From Incurvaria masculella (Eukaryota > Arthropoda > Insecta > Lepidoptera > Incurvariidae), in NCBI GenBank assembly GCA_946894095.1, contig OX335660.1, positions 1,741,001 to 1,805,000 on the forward strand: a stretch of 64,000 bases of DNA. Direction: 5' to 3'. Below the pieces are notes generated by a model. The model did not search any database. It was not told the origin of the DNA and worked only from the letters and a program-made list of their open reading frames with translations. Of this stretch, positions 52,114 through 63,535 are shown in pieces. How positions within the stretch are numbered: the first letter of the stretch is position 1; each line of letters starts with the position of its first letter. Both the position numbers and the translations under genes were made by a program.

Positions 52114-52711
52114 ATGCTTACACAGTCTGTCTCTTTTCTAGTGGTCCAGGCGAGGCCACAAACACATAAGGTACCAACATATAATCATGTGCAAATATCT
52201 GCCAAAGATGAGTCCTTCGGGAACTTAACATCCACATCGATGCCGTCTGCAGAGGAAAATAATTCTACTGAAAGAGCGTCTACTATAAAGGACTTCCACT
52301 CTTAAGGAATAACTTACGAAAAAGACTCGACTTTTGAAAAAACAACTGCTGGAAATAACTCGACCCGGTGAAGAAACAACTACCGCAAGTAATTCCACCT
52401 TTGAAGAAATAACTACCGGAAAAAATCCGACCATTGTAGAAACAACTACCGGAAAAAACTCAACCTCTGAGGGAACGACTACCGCATGTAACTCTACCTC
52501 TGAAGAAATAACTACCGCAAGTAACTTCACCGTTAAGGAATCTATACCAGCGACTGTTGCGAATGAGATAATAGATAATTCAAATATTGCGTTAATTTTT
52601 ATTTTTGTATTATTCGCCTTATCTGTCTTAATTGTTTTTTCTATATTTTCTATATTTTTTATTCTTACACTTAGATGCATAAGATCCAAATGTGCCAATA
52701 TTAGTACGTAA
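52114..52711 (+). pseudogene. Mucin-like unit 3
   Basis: TAA at 52303-52305, an altered AATAACTTACG just after it, and a CCCGGTGAAG variant (inserted base) that gives a TGA or frameshift. An extra TATTTTC block lengthens the membrane span by three residues. Confidence 0.65.
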
Positions 52712-52814
52712 TCGTGATGTAAAGGATGGAAAGGTTTATATTTGTGTTTGTTTCATTATTTTCATAAAGCTGTTTCAACTCTAGGCAGGCTTGAGAATCT
52801 GGGGATTAAATCAA

Positions 52815-53403
52815 ATGCTTGCACAGTTTGTCTCTTTTCTAGTGGTCCAGGCGAGGCCACAAACACATAAGGTACCAGCATATAATCGTGTGCAAATATC
52901 TGCCAAAGATGAGTCCTTCGGGAACTTAACATCCACATCGATGCCGTCTGCAGAGGAAAAGAATTCTACTGAAAGAGCGTCTACTATAAAGGACTTCCAC
53001 TCTTAAGGAATAACTACCGAAAAAGACTCGACTTTTGAAAAAACAACTGCTGGAAATAACTCGACCCGGTGAAGAAACAACTACCGCAAATAATTCCACC
53101 TTTGAAGAAATAACTACCGGAAAAAATCCGACCATTGTAGAAACAACTACCGGAAAAAACTCAACCTCTGAGGGAACGACTACCGCATGTAACTCTACCT
53201 CTGAAGAAATAACTACCGCAAGTAACTTCACCGTTAAGGAATCTATACCAGCGACTGTTGCGAATGAGATAATAGATAATTCAAATATTGCGTTAATTTT
53301 TATTTTTGTATTATTCGCCTTATCTGTCTTAATTGTTTTTTCTATATTTTTCATTCTTACACTTAGATGCATAAGATCCAAATGTGCCAATATTAGTACG
53401 TAA
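52815..53403 (+). pseudogene. Mucin-like unit 4
   Basis: TAA at 53004-53006 and the CCCGGTGAAG lesion. It shares the diagnostic GAAAAGAATTC with unit 7, of which it is the parent or copy. Confidence 0.65.
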
Positions 53404-53506
53404 TCGTGATGTAAAGGATGGAAAGGTTTATATTTGTGTTTGTTTCATTATTTTCATAAAGCTGGCTCAATTCTAGCCAGGCTTCAGAATCTGGGAATTA
53501 AATCAA

Positions 53507-54136
53507 ATGCTTACACAGTCTGTCTCTTTTCTAGTGGTCCAGGGGAGGCCACAAACACATAAGGTACCAACATATAATCGTGTGCAAATATCTGCCAAAG
53601 ATGAGTCCTTCGGGAACTTAACATCCACATCGATGCCGTCTGCAGAGGAAAATAATTCTACTGAAAGAGTATCTACTATAAAGGACTTCCACTCTTAAGG
53701 AAAAACTACCGAAAAAGACTCGACTTTTGAAAAAACAACTGCTGGAAATAACTCGACCTCTGAAGAAACAACTACCGCAAGTAACTCGACCTCTGAAGAA
53801 ACAACTACCGCAAGTAACTCCACCTTTGAAGAAATAACTACCGGAAAAAATCCGACCATTGTAGAAATAACTACCGGAAAAAACTCAACCTCTGAGGGAA
53901 CGACTACCGCATGTAACTCTACTTCTGAAGAAATAACTACCGCAAGTCACTTCACCGTTGAGGAATCTATACCAGCGACTCTTGCGAATGAGATAATAGA
54001 TAATTCAAATATTGCGTTACTTTTTATTTTTGTATTATTCGCCTTATCTGTCTTAATTGTTTTTTCTATATTTTCTAAATTTTTTATTCTTACACTCAGA
54101 TGCATAAGATCCAAATGTGCTAATATTAGTACTTAA
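53507..54136 (+). pseudogene. Mucin-like unit 5
   Basis: TAA at 53696-53698 is the only stop before the tail. One stalk repeat (TCTGAAGAAACAACTACCGC) is duplicated, making the unit 733 bases long. It ends ACTTAA instead of ACGTAA. Twin of unit 8. Confidence 0.65.
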
Positions 54137-54239
54137 TCGTGATGTAAAGGATGGAAAGGTTTATATTTGTGTTTGTTTCATTATTTTCATAAAGCTGTTT
54201 CAACTCTAGCCAGGCTTGAGAATCTGGGGATTAAATCAA

Positions 54240-54836
54240 ATGCTTACACAGTTTGTCTCTTTTCTAGTGGTCCAGGCGAGGCCACAAACACATAAGGTAC
54301 CAGCATATAATCATGTGCAAATATCTGCCAAAGATGAGTCCTTCGGGAACTTAACATCCACATCGATGCCGTCTGCAGAGGAAAATAATTCTACTGAAAG
54401 AGTGTCTACTATAAAGGACTTCCACTCTTAAGGAAAAACTACCGAAAAAGACTCGACTTTTGAAAAAACAACTGCTGGAAATAACTCGACTTCTGAAGAA
54501 ACAACTACCGCAAGTAACTCCACCTTTGAAGAAATAACTACCGGAAAAAATCCGACCATTGTAGAAAAAACTACCGGAAAAAACTCAACCTCTGAGGGAA
54601 CGACTACCGCATGTAACTCTACTTCTGAAGAAATAACTACCGCAAGTAACTTCACATTTGAGGAATCTATACCAGGGACTCTTGCGAATGAGATAATAGA
54701 TAATTCAAATATTGCGTTACTTTTTATTTTTGTATTATTCGCCTTATCTGTCTTAATTGTTTTTTCTATATTTTCTATATTTTTTATTCTTACACTTAGA
54801 TGCATACGATCCAAATGTGCCAATATTAGTACGTAA
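54240..54836 (+). pseudogene. Mucin-like unit 6
   Basis: TAA at 54429-54431 is the main lesion and the stalk frame is otherwise open. It carries AGAAAAAACTACC (Lys for Thr). Twin of unit 9. Confidence 0.65.
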
Positions 54837-54939
54837 TCGTGATGTAAAGGATGGAAAGGTTTATATTTGTGTTTGTTTCATTATTTTCATAAAGCTGTTT
54901 CAACTCTAGGCAGGCTTGAGAATCTGGGGATTAAATCAA

Positions 54940-55527
54940 ATGCTTGCACAGTTTGTCTCTTTTCTAGTGGTCCAGGCGAGGCCACAAACACATAAGGTAC
55001 CAGCATATAATCGTGTGCAAATATCTGCCAAAGATGAGTCCTTCGGGAACTTAACATCCACATCGATGCCGTCTGCAGAGGAAAAGAATTCTACTGAAAG
55101 AGCGTCTACTATAAAGGACTTCCACTCTTAAGGAATAACTACCGAAAAAGACTCAACTTTTGAAAAAACAACTGCTGGAAATAACTCGACCCGGTGAAGA
55201 AACAACTACCGCAAATAATTCCACCTTTGAAGAAATAACTACCGGAAAAATCCGACCATTGTAGAAACAACTACCGGAAAAAACTCAACCTCTGAGGGAA
55301 CGACTACCGCATGTAACTCTACCTCTGAAGAAATAACTACCGCAAGTAACTTCACCGTTAAGGAATCTATACCAGCGACTGTTGCGAATGAGATAATAGA
55401 TAATTCAAATATTGCGTTAATTTTTATTTTTGTATTATTCGCCTTATCTGTCTTAATTGTTTTTTCTATATTTTTCATTCTTACACTTAGATGCATAAGA
55501 TCCAAATGTGCCAATATAAGTACGTAA
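54940..55527 (+). pseudogene. Mucin-like unit 7
   Basis: TAA at 55129-55131, the CCCGGTGAAG lesion, and an additional one-base loss in the A-run near 55246. It is the most damaged unit. Confidence 0.65.
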
Positions 55528-55630
55528 TCGTGATGTAAAGGATGGAAAGGTTTATATTTGTGTTTGTTTCATTATTTTCATAAAGCTGGCTCAATTCTAG
55601 CCAGGCTTCAGAATCTGGGAATTAAATCAA

Positions 55631-56260
55631 ATGCTTACACAGTCTGTCTCTTTTCTAGTGGTCCAGGGGAGGCCACAAACACATAAGGTACCAACATATA
55701 ATCGTGTGCAAATATCTGCCAAAGATGAGTCCTTCGGGAACTTAACATCCACATCGATGCCGTCTGCAGAGGAAAATAATTCTACTGAAAGAGTATCTAC
55801 TATAAAGGACTTCCACTCTTAAGGAAAAACTACCGAAAAAGACTCGACTTTTGAAAAAACAACTGCTGGAAATAACTCGACCTCTGAAGAAACAACTACC
55901 GCAAGTAACTCGACCTCTGAAGAAACAACTACCGCAAGTAACTCCACCTTTGAAGAAATAACTACCGGAAAAAATCCGACCATTGTAGAAATAACTACCG
56001 GAAAAAACTCAACCTCTGAGGGAACGACTACCGCATGTAACTCTACTTCTGAAGAAATAACTACCGCAAGTCACTTCACCGTTGAGGAATCTATACCAGC
56101 GACTCTTGCGAATGAGATAATAGATAATTCAAATATTGCGTTACTTTTTATTTTTGTATTATTCGCCTTATCTGTCTTAATTGTTTTTTCTATATTTTCT
56201 AAATTTTTTATTCTTACACTCAGATGCATAAGATCCAAATGTGCTAATATTAGTACTTAA
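55631..56260 (+). pseudogene. Mucin-like unit 8
   Basis: TAA at 55820-55822. It has the same 733-base structure, duplicated stalk repeat and ACTTAA end as unit 5. Confidence 0.65.
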
Positions 56261-56363
56261 TCGTGATGTAAAGGATGGAAAGGTTTATATTTGTGTTTGT
56301 TTCATTATTTTCATAAAGCTGTTTCAACTCTAGCCAGGCTTGAGAATCTGGGGATTAAATCAA

Positions 56364-56951
56364 ATGCTTACACAGTTTGTCTCTTTTCTAGTGGTCCAGG
56401 CGAGGCCACAAACACATAAGGTACCAGCATATAATCATGTGCAAATATCTGCCAAAGATGAGTCCTTCGGGAACTTAACATCCACATCGATGCCGTCTGC
56501 AGAGGAAAATAATTCTACTGAAAGAGTGTCTACTATAAAGGACTTCCACTCTTAAGGAAAAACTACCGAAAAAGACTCGACTTTTGAAAAAACAACTGCT
56601 GGAAATAACTCGACTTCTGAAGAAACAACTACCGCAAGTAACTCCACCTTTGAAGAAATAACTACCGGAAAAAATCCGACCATTGTAGAAAAAACTACCG
56701 GAAAAAACTCAACCTCTGAGGGAACGACTACCGCATGTAACTCTACTTCTGAAGAAATAACTACCGCAAGTAACTTCACATTTGAGGAATCTATACCAGC
56801 GACTCTTGCGAATGAGAAAATAGATAATTCAAATATTGCGTTAATTTTTATTTTTGTATTATACGCCTTATCTGTCTTAATTGTTTTTTCTATATTTTTT
56901 ATTCTTACACTGAGATGCATAAGATCCAAATGTGCCAATATAAGTACGTAA
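56364..56951 (+). pseudogene. Mucin-like unit 9
   Basis: TAA at 56553-56555 and otherwise open. The membrane span carries V-L-Y-A-L where most units have V-L-F-A-L. Confidence 0.65.
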
Positions 56952-57054
56952 TCGTGATGTAAAGGATGGAAAGGTTTATATTTGTGTTTGTTTCATTATT
57001 TTCATAAAGCTGTTTCAACTCTAGCCAGGCTTGAGAATCTGGGGATTAAATCAA

Positions 57055-57641
57055 ATGCTTGCACAGTTTGTCTCTTTTCTAGTGGTCCAGGCGAGGCCAC
57101 AAACACATAAGGTACCAGCATATAATCGTGTGCAAATATCTGCCAAAGATGAGTCCTTCGGGAACTTAACATCCACATCGATGCCGTCTGCAGAGGAAAA
57201 TAATTCTACTGAAAGAGCGTCTACTATAAAGGATTTCCACTCTGAAGAAAAACTACCGAAAAAGACTCGACTTTTGAAAAAACAACTGCTGGAAATAACT
57301 CGACCTCTGAAGAAACAACTACCGCAAGTAACTCCACCTTTGAAGAAATAACTACCGGAAAAAATCCGACCATTGTAGAAAAAACTACCGGAAAAAACTC
57401 AACCTCTGAGGGAACGACTACCGCATGTAACTCTACCTCTGAAGAAATAACTACCGCAAGTAACTTCACCGTTGAGGAATCTATACCAGCGACTCTTGCG
57501 AATAAGAAAATAGATAATTCAAATATTGCGTTAATTTTTATTTTTGTATTATTCGCCTGATCTGTCTCAATAGTTTTTTCTATATTTTTTATTCTTACAC
57601 TGAGATGCATAAGATCCAAATGTGCCAATATTAGTACGTAA
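57055..57641 (+). pseudogene. Mucin-like unit 10
   Basis: The TAA site is GAA as in unit 2, but one base is missing just after it (TCTGAAGAAAAAC, near 57244), so the frame ends at 57351. A separate TGA at 57558-57560 breaks the membrane span. Confidence 0.65.
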
Positions 57642-57744
57642 TCGTGATGTAAAGGATGGAAAGGTTTATATTTGTGTTTGTTTCATTATTTTCATAAAGC
57701 TGGCTCAATTCTAGCCAGGCTTCAGAATCTGGGGATTAAATCAA

Positions 57745-58333
57745 ATGCTTACACAGTCTGTCTCTTTTCTAGTGGTCCAGGCGAGGCCACAAACACATAA
57801 GGTACCAACATATAATCATGTGCAAATATCTGCCAAAGATGAGTCCTTCGGGAACTTAACATCCACATCGATGCCGTCTGCAGAGGAAAATAATTCTACT
57901 GAAAGAGCGTCTACTATAAAGGACTTCCACTCTTAAGGAATAACTACCGAAAAAGACTCGACTTTTGAAAAAACAACTGCTGGAAATAACTCGACCCGGT
58001 GAAGAAACAACTACCGCAAGTAATTCCACCTTTGAAGAAATAACTACCGGAAAAAATCCGACCATTGTAGAAACAACGACCGGAAAAAACTCAACCTCTG
58101 AGGGAACGACTACCGCATGTAACTCTACCTCTGAAGAAATAACTACCGCAAGTAACTTCACCGTTAAGGAATCTATACCAGCGACTGTTGCGAATGAGAT
58201 AATAGATAATTCAAATATTGCGTTAATTTTTATTTTTGTATTATTCGCCTTATCTGTCTTAATTGTTTTTTCTATATTTTTCATTCTTACACTTAGATGC
58301 ATAAGATCCAAATGTGCCAATATAAGTACGTAA
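57745..58333 (+). pseudogene. Mucin-like unit 11
   Basis: TAA at 57934-57936 and the CCCGGTGAAG lesion. Very close to unit 3 in its 5' part. Confidence 0.65.
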
Positions 58334-58436
58334 TCATGATGTAAAGGATAGAAAGGTTTATATTTGTGTTTGTTTCATTATTTTCATAAAGCTGGCTCAA
58401 TTCTAGCCAGGCTTCAGAATCTGGGAATTAAATCAA

Positions 58437-59102
58437 ATGCTTACACAGTCTGTCTCTTTTCTAGTGGTCCAGGCGAGGCCACAAACACATAAGGTACCAA
58501 CATATAATCGTGTGCAAATATCTGCCAAAGATGAGTCCTTCGGGAACTTAACATCCACATCGATGCCGTCTGCAGAGGAAAATAATTCTACTGAAAGAGT
58601 GTCTACTATAAAGGACTTCCACTCTTAAGGAAAAACTACCGAAAAAGACTCGACTTTTGAAAAAACAACTGCTGGAAATAACTCGACCTCTGAAGAAACA
58701 ACTACCGCAAGTAACTCCACCTTTGAAGAAATAACTACCGGAAAAAATCCGACCATTGTAGAAACAACTACCGGAAAAAACTCAACCTCTGAGGGAACGA
58801 CTACCGCATGTAACTCTACCTCTGAAGAAATAACTGCCGCAAGTAACTTCACCGTTGAGGAATCTATACCAGCGACTCTTGCGAATGAGAAAATAGATAA
58901 TTCAAATATTGCGTTAATTTTTATTTTTGTATTATACGCCTTATCTGTCTTAATTGTTTTTTCTATATTTTTTATTCTTACACTGAGATGCATAAGATCC
59001 AAATGTGCCAATATTAATCGTGATGTAAAGGATGGAATTTTATTTTCAATTTTTCTTTCCGAATTCAAAAAATTTGTATCCAATCAGTGTAATATAAAGT
59101 AA
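58437..59102 (+). pseudogene. Mucin-like unit 12, last of the array
   Basis: TAA at 58626-58628. An eight-base deletion at the end (AATATTAATCG instead of AATATTAGTACGTAATCG) removes the normal stop, so the tail frame runs on into the satellite to a TAA at about 59100. Confidence 0.65.
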
Positions 59103-60094
59103 ATGAAATATCCAGTCCATTTATTTGATGTTTTTAAAAAAAAAATTTTTTTCGAAACAAGCCATAACCCGAACTAGTAAATTTGTCGTGGGACTAAATT
59201 TCATAAATTAAAAAAATTCGTAAGGATTAAAAAAAAATTGTATCCAATCAGTGTAAAATAAAGTAAATCAAATATCCAGTACATTTATTTGATGTTTTTC
59301 GAAATTTGATTTTTTTCGAAACAAGCCATAACCAGAACAAGTAATTTGGTCGTGGGCCTAAATTTCATGAAAAAAAAAGTCATTAGAATTCAAAAAAAAT
59401 GTATCCAATCAGTGTAAAATAAAGTAAATCAAATATCCAGTACATTTATTTGATGTTTTTCGAAAATTATTTTTTTTTCGAAACAAGCCATAACCAGAAC
59501 AAGTAATTTGGTCGTGGGCCTAAATTTCATGAAGAAAAAAAGTCGTTAGAATTTAAAAAAAATTGTATCCAATCAGTGTAAAATAAAGTAAATCAAATAT
59601 CCAGTACATTTATTTGATGTTTTTCGAAAATTATTTTTTTTCGAAACAAGCCATAACCAGAACAAGTAATTTGGTCGTGGGCCTAAATTTCATGAAAAAA
59701 AAAGTCATTAGAATTCAAAAAAATTTTATCCAATCAGTGTAAAATAAAGTAAATCAAATATCCAGTACATTTATTTGATGTTTTTCGAAAATTATTTTTT
59801 TTTCGAAACAAGCCATAACCAGAACAAGTAATTTGGTCGTGGGCCTAAATTTCATGAAGAAAAAAAGTGGTTAGAATTAAAAAAAAAATGTATCCAATCA
59901 GTGTAAGATAAAGTAAATCAAATATCCAGTACATTTATTTGATGTTTTTCGAAAATTATTTTTTTTCGAAACAAGCCATAACCAGAACAAGTAATTTGGT
60001 CGTGGGCCTGAATTTCATGAAGAAAAAAAGTCGTTAGAATTTAAAAAAAAATTTATCCAATCAGTGTAAAATAAAGTAAATCAAATATCCAGTA
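59036..60094 (+). repeat. 164/161-bp satellite, about 6.2 copies
   Basis: CCAATCAGTG recurs at 59080, 59244, 59405, 59569, 59730, 59894 and 60057. The spacings alternate 164, 161, 164, 161, 164, 163, which indicates a dimeric higher-order unit. Each unit includes AAACAAGCCATAACC and TTTGGTCGTGGGCC. No ORF is conserved. Confidence 0.9.
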
Positions 60095-60431
60095 TTGTTT
60101 TCACCCCGACTTGCGAAAATCGAGTTTTTAACAGATCTCGACGTTTTGAAGTCCTAGGCAGCTTCCCTGATTCTTCCTGCGGTGATGTCACTACGTCTGT
60201 ACGTATGTGTGTGTGTGGCCGTATGTAAACCTCTCATAACTTTCGGAGGACTTGATCGATTTGAGGAGCTGTATCTAGATTTTTCAACCGATACGAAGCT
60301 ACTAAATGTAAGTAGAATCAAAAATACCTAGTTCTGAAACAATTTTCCTCATTACTAAGTGGCATTGTTTTGAAAACTATTTTCCTGTAATGGTTATGGA
60401 TAGCGATGATGAGTTCATTAAACTGAACAAA
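60095..60431. mobile_element. Unidentified interspersed-type sequence
   Basis: CACCCCGACTTGCGAAAATC through TGTGTGTGTGTGGCCG and CTCATAACTTTCGGAGG looks like a dispersed repeat joined abruptly to the satellite at 60094. Its class is unknown. It replaces the region where a leader exon of the next gene would be expected. Confidence 0.35.
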
Positions 60432-60510
60432 AACAAGTTTATCACTTTTGCTATCAATGTCCGGTTAATTCATATCACTCGGGGTCATGTAAGCGCTGAC
60501 CATTAAAATT
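60432..60510 (+). repeat. Copy 1 of a recurring upstream element
   Basis: AACAAGTTTATCAC followed by TTAATTCATATCACTC and GCGCTGACCATT is shared with 62451-62570 and 63536-63640. Confidence 0.55.
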
Positions 60511-60557
60511 TGTCAAATTGGCCTGGATTGCATCAGACAATGCCACATATTACACAG

Positions 60558-61926
60558 GATGTAGGAGGTCGAATGCACCACAAATCAAGAAATTCTTCGA
60601 CTCCTGATTCTCATGAAAATACCAGCGGTGCTGCTGAGACAGAAGAATCATCGGGTGAGAGTGATGATTCTTCGACTCATGATTCTTATGAAAATACCGA
60701 CTGTTCGGATGAGAGGGAAGAATCATCGAAGGAAAGTCATGAGAATAGGAGTGCGGAAAATAGCGACGCGGAAGATAAAACGAGTCCTAACATAACTTAC
60801 CCTGTAACCGAAAAATCGCCGGGAGAAACTCATACCCATGACGATATAACGGCCGGCCATCCGGAAGGTTCTACGACTCATGATTCTCATGAAAATACCG
60901 ATAGTGCTGTTGATAGGGAAGAATCATCGGAGGAAAGTCATGAGAAACGGAGTGCTGAAACTGGCGGCTTGAAAAATGAAACGACTCCTGAAATAACTGG
61001 TTATGGAACCAAAAAATCGTCGGGAGGAACTCACACTCATGACAATTCAACGAACGACCAATCGGGACGTGCGACAACTCATGATAAGATCGACTAATGG
61101 AAAGATCGACAGTGGTACTAAAGTCCTCCCGGAAGAAACTAATGCCATTGAAGTTCCAACGAACAACCAACTAGGAGGTTCAACGCCACTTGTTACTGGG
61201 AAACCTCCAATAGTCCCAACACCGTATTCTGCCAGTCAATTTATGTTCTGTGGACATCAAAGTGGATATCCTCTCTATGCACACAACTGCCATACTGGTC
61301 CATTCTTCTATTCGCAGCTTTCTCTACTACCTCCTCTTCCATCTGGATACAATAGCGGCTATGGGCCAGTGATTTCACCATCAAACTATATGAGCGGTTA
61401 ACCTGCTAACATTCCTGTCCCACCACTGCCTGCTCCTGTTCCTATCTTCAATCATAAATCTTCACGATCAGAATTCCACAGCAAAAAGTCATCGACGAGC
61501 ACTTACACTGATTCTACTCATCAAGATTCCTATGGACGCATTATGGACAGCCAAGACAGCAGGGCCACTGGTCAAGGTTTGCCTCCTTCGTACTTCCAGG
61601 CTTTCAACCAGAATGCCGGTGGATATCAACAGAGTGGATTGCAGCCGAACCCTTACTACTATTACGGTGGAAATGCACCGATTCCTGAGTATTCTTTCGT
61701 GAATGGTTACCCTGCTCGCAACGGGGCTGGATACAGGAATGGATTTTTCAGCACCAGCGCCCCTGCTTCGCAGAATATAGCTGCTATCGAAAACCCGGAT
61801 CCAAACTCGCAATCTGGTTTCTCATACACAGTTGCCAATGATAATGGAGTAACCTTAGCAGCTTCCAATGGCCCTAATCAATATGCTGTCTTCTCAGACG
61901 GGAGTGGATATCCTGGACCATATTAA
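60558..61926 (+). pseudogene. Ser/His/Asp-rich secreted-type protein, one frameshift and one nonsense codon
   Basis: Likely acceptors (GCATCAG at 60536 or ACACAG at 60557) open a long frame of acidic Ser/His/Glu repeats (T-H-D-S-H-E-N-T, R-E-E-S-S-x-E-S-H-E). It shifts frame near 61080, then continues as a Pro/Tyr/Gly/Ser-rich domain interrupted once by TAA at 61399-61401, and ends G-Y-P-G-P-Y at 61926. Without the two lesions it would be about 455 codons. A leader exon is missing; the repeat at 60095-60431 occupies the expected place. The composition suggests an extracellular glycosylated or metal-binding low-complexity protein, family unknown. Confidence 0.55.
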
Positions 61927-62990
61927 ACAGAAAAGGAACTGGAGATGTATCCGTAACAATAGTTCCATCCATCCACTGCTACTTAATAATTTGTTATCAC
62001 AAGATTGTAAATTTCCGTAGGTTCTTTGTTGAACATCATATCAACTGATAGAAACTAACATTATACCGTAGCTTTAGCAACTACATAAAATACCATAAAC
62101 AACAACGCATTGTTTCATTTCTTGCACCTGATTCCCACTTGATTATAACACAGAAAATGAATCAATCAAACGCAGTGTTACGAATGATATTCATCGGAAG
62201 GTTAATGCGGCGTACACTCACAAGATAGGGAATCGGGTGATGTAAATACAACTTTGGTTATGATTTTGGAATAAAAATAAGTATGTAATGATGTTCCTAT
62301 AGTTTTGCTTACCCCGTTACCCTTCTACTGTAGTTTTCCAGTTCAACTATTGGCATACAAATTGTTATCACTTCCAATGATTGGCTTTGTTTAACAAACT
62401 GTTATCTTCTTTTGCGCAATCACAGCCATGAGTTGAATTAAGAGAAGAAAAACAAGTTTATCACTCGTGCTAGCAACACTCGTTTGATTCATGTGACTCT
62501 TTAGTGACTGACCAATGCTGTTAGGTCCTGATCTGATTGACCAGGGACGTCATTTTTGTTGTTATCTATCAGAGAAAACAGGGACGTTGTTTCTGATAGT
62601 CAGTTAGGTCGACTCGGGGTCATTATCAACCTCGGCTATCACCCCAGCAGCTTGTGCAATCATCTTATGTGCGCGCATTAATTAAATTGAGGGAATCACA
62701 CAGTAAATTCCAGGAACGTGTTCTATTTCTTCCAAAGTCTCTTTTTGGACTCAAACAAACTGGTAGAGTACCTCAACAGATGTAATAAATCAAACAATTT
62801 TATTTTACTGAAACTATATTATGTGATCAAAAGTTTTACAGGAGCTACAGGAATTCTACAGGAAAACAGATAATGTTTTAGCACATTAATTGTACCACTA
62901 AAAACCGTCACCAGCGGAAACGACCCACGACGAAAATTGATCGATTTGGTCTAACCCAAAGTTGTTTGTTGATGTAAAAGAAGAATAGAG
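61927..62990. other. Intergenic region with copy 2 of the recurring upstream element
   Basis: Bases 62451-62570 share AACAAGTTTATCACTC, TTTGATTCATGTGAC, CTGACCAATGCT and CCAGGGACGTCATT with 63536-63640. No gene is seen in the remainder. Confidence 0.5.
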
Positions 62991-63423
62991 TTAAATAGAG
63001 TTAAAAGAAGGAGACCAATCAAGGTTGCCATACAGTGGTGCTAGTGGTTGAATAGACCTCGTTATCGTCTCCGTTGCTTGAGAGGATGTGCATCTATTAG
63101 AAAAAAATCCGAATCCAAGGTCAATTTTCTCACATTTAGTAGTTGATTGTTCGCAGTTCAATGTCCAGCTGTTGGTTTGATTGTTAAACCATACTGACTT
63201 AGGACTCCATCCAGGACGGCACTCAAGAACTGGATTGTAGCCCGTTGAATGAGTAGGTAATGCTTCTGCTGGAGCATCAGAGAATCCTGTAAACAATAAA
63301 ACTGTTCAAGGGACTTGCTTAGGAAAAGTTTAACTCTAAAGTGCTTGGTGACAAAAGCTGACTGTACTCACATACGGTCCCAATGATCACCACGAGAAGA
63401 ACGGACGCTTTACCACAGAACAT
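62991..63423 (-). CDS. Small secreted protein gene with two exons, unknown
   Basis: Exon 1 (63372-63423) encodes M-F-C-G-K-A-S-V-L-L-V-V-I-I-G-T-V, a signal peptide, and ends at T|GTGAGT. The second exon is open to TAA at 62991-62993. It contains about 90 residues with four Cys (L-E-C-R-P-G-W, L-N-C-E, T-K-C-E, N-R-C-T-S) and Trp-rich strands. The obvious acceptor TTTACAG at 63286 would create a stop with the leftover T. A CTCCAG acceptor near 63265 restores the frame (T + CA). The leader exon and donor resemble the TIL gene at 20228. A TATA box lies at 63470-63477, with copy 3 of the recurring upstream element beyond it. Function unknown; a secreted host-acting factor is plausible. Confidence 0.55.
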
Positions 63424-63469
63424 CTTGAAGCTACGTTCTCTAGACTATGATGTTCCAGACGCACTGGAC

Positions 63470-63477
63470 CTTATATA
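63470..63477 (-). promoter_or_regulatory. TATA box of the 63-kb secreted gene
   Basis: The minus strand reads TATATAAG, 47 bases before the ATG, so the leader would be about 20 bases long. Confidence 0.6.
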
Positions 63478-63535
63478 GTCGCGCTTATAACTAAAGTTTA
63501 AGGATGTTCGCGTGTAGGCCCAATTAGAGCACATA

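Larger units (their letters stand above)
50650..59083 (+). repeat. Tandem array of twelve mucin-like gene units
   Basis: The start of the unit frame (ATGCTT-A/G-CAC) occurs at 50731, 51423, 52114, 52815, 53507, 54240, 54940, 55631, 56364, 57055, 57745 and 58437, so the spacing is 690-701 or 733 bases. Each unit has a TCTTTTCTAG acceptor-like site, a Ser/Thr/Asn-rich segment built of short repeats (T-T-x-x-N-S-T-x-E-E), a C-terminal membrane span (A-L-I-F-I-F-V-L-F-A-L-S) and a basic Cys-containing tail. The design matches cell-surface mucins such as bracovirus Glc proteins, which block haemocyte adhesion. I claim architecture, not sequence identity. No signal-peptide exon is found within a unit. 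Confidence 0.8.

Noticed and set aside
50842..59083. Long minus-strand frames across every mucin-like unit
   Set aside because: They are antisense shadows of Ser/Thr/Glu-rich codons; the plus strand has sequons, a membrane span and shared stops, and the minus frames have no recognisable protein features.
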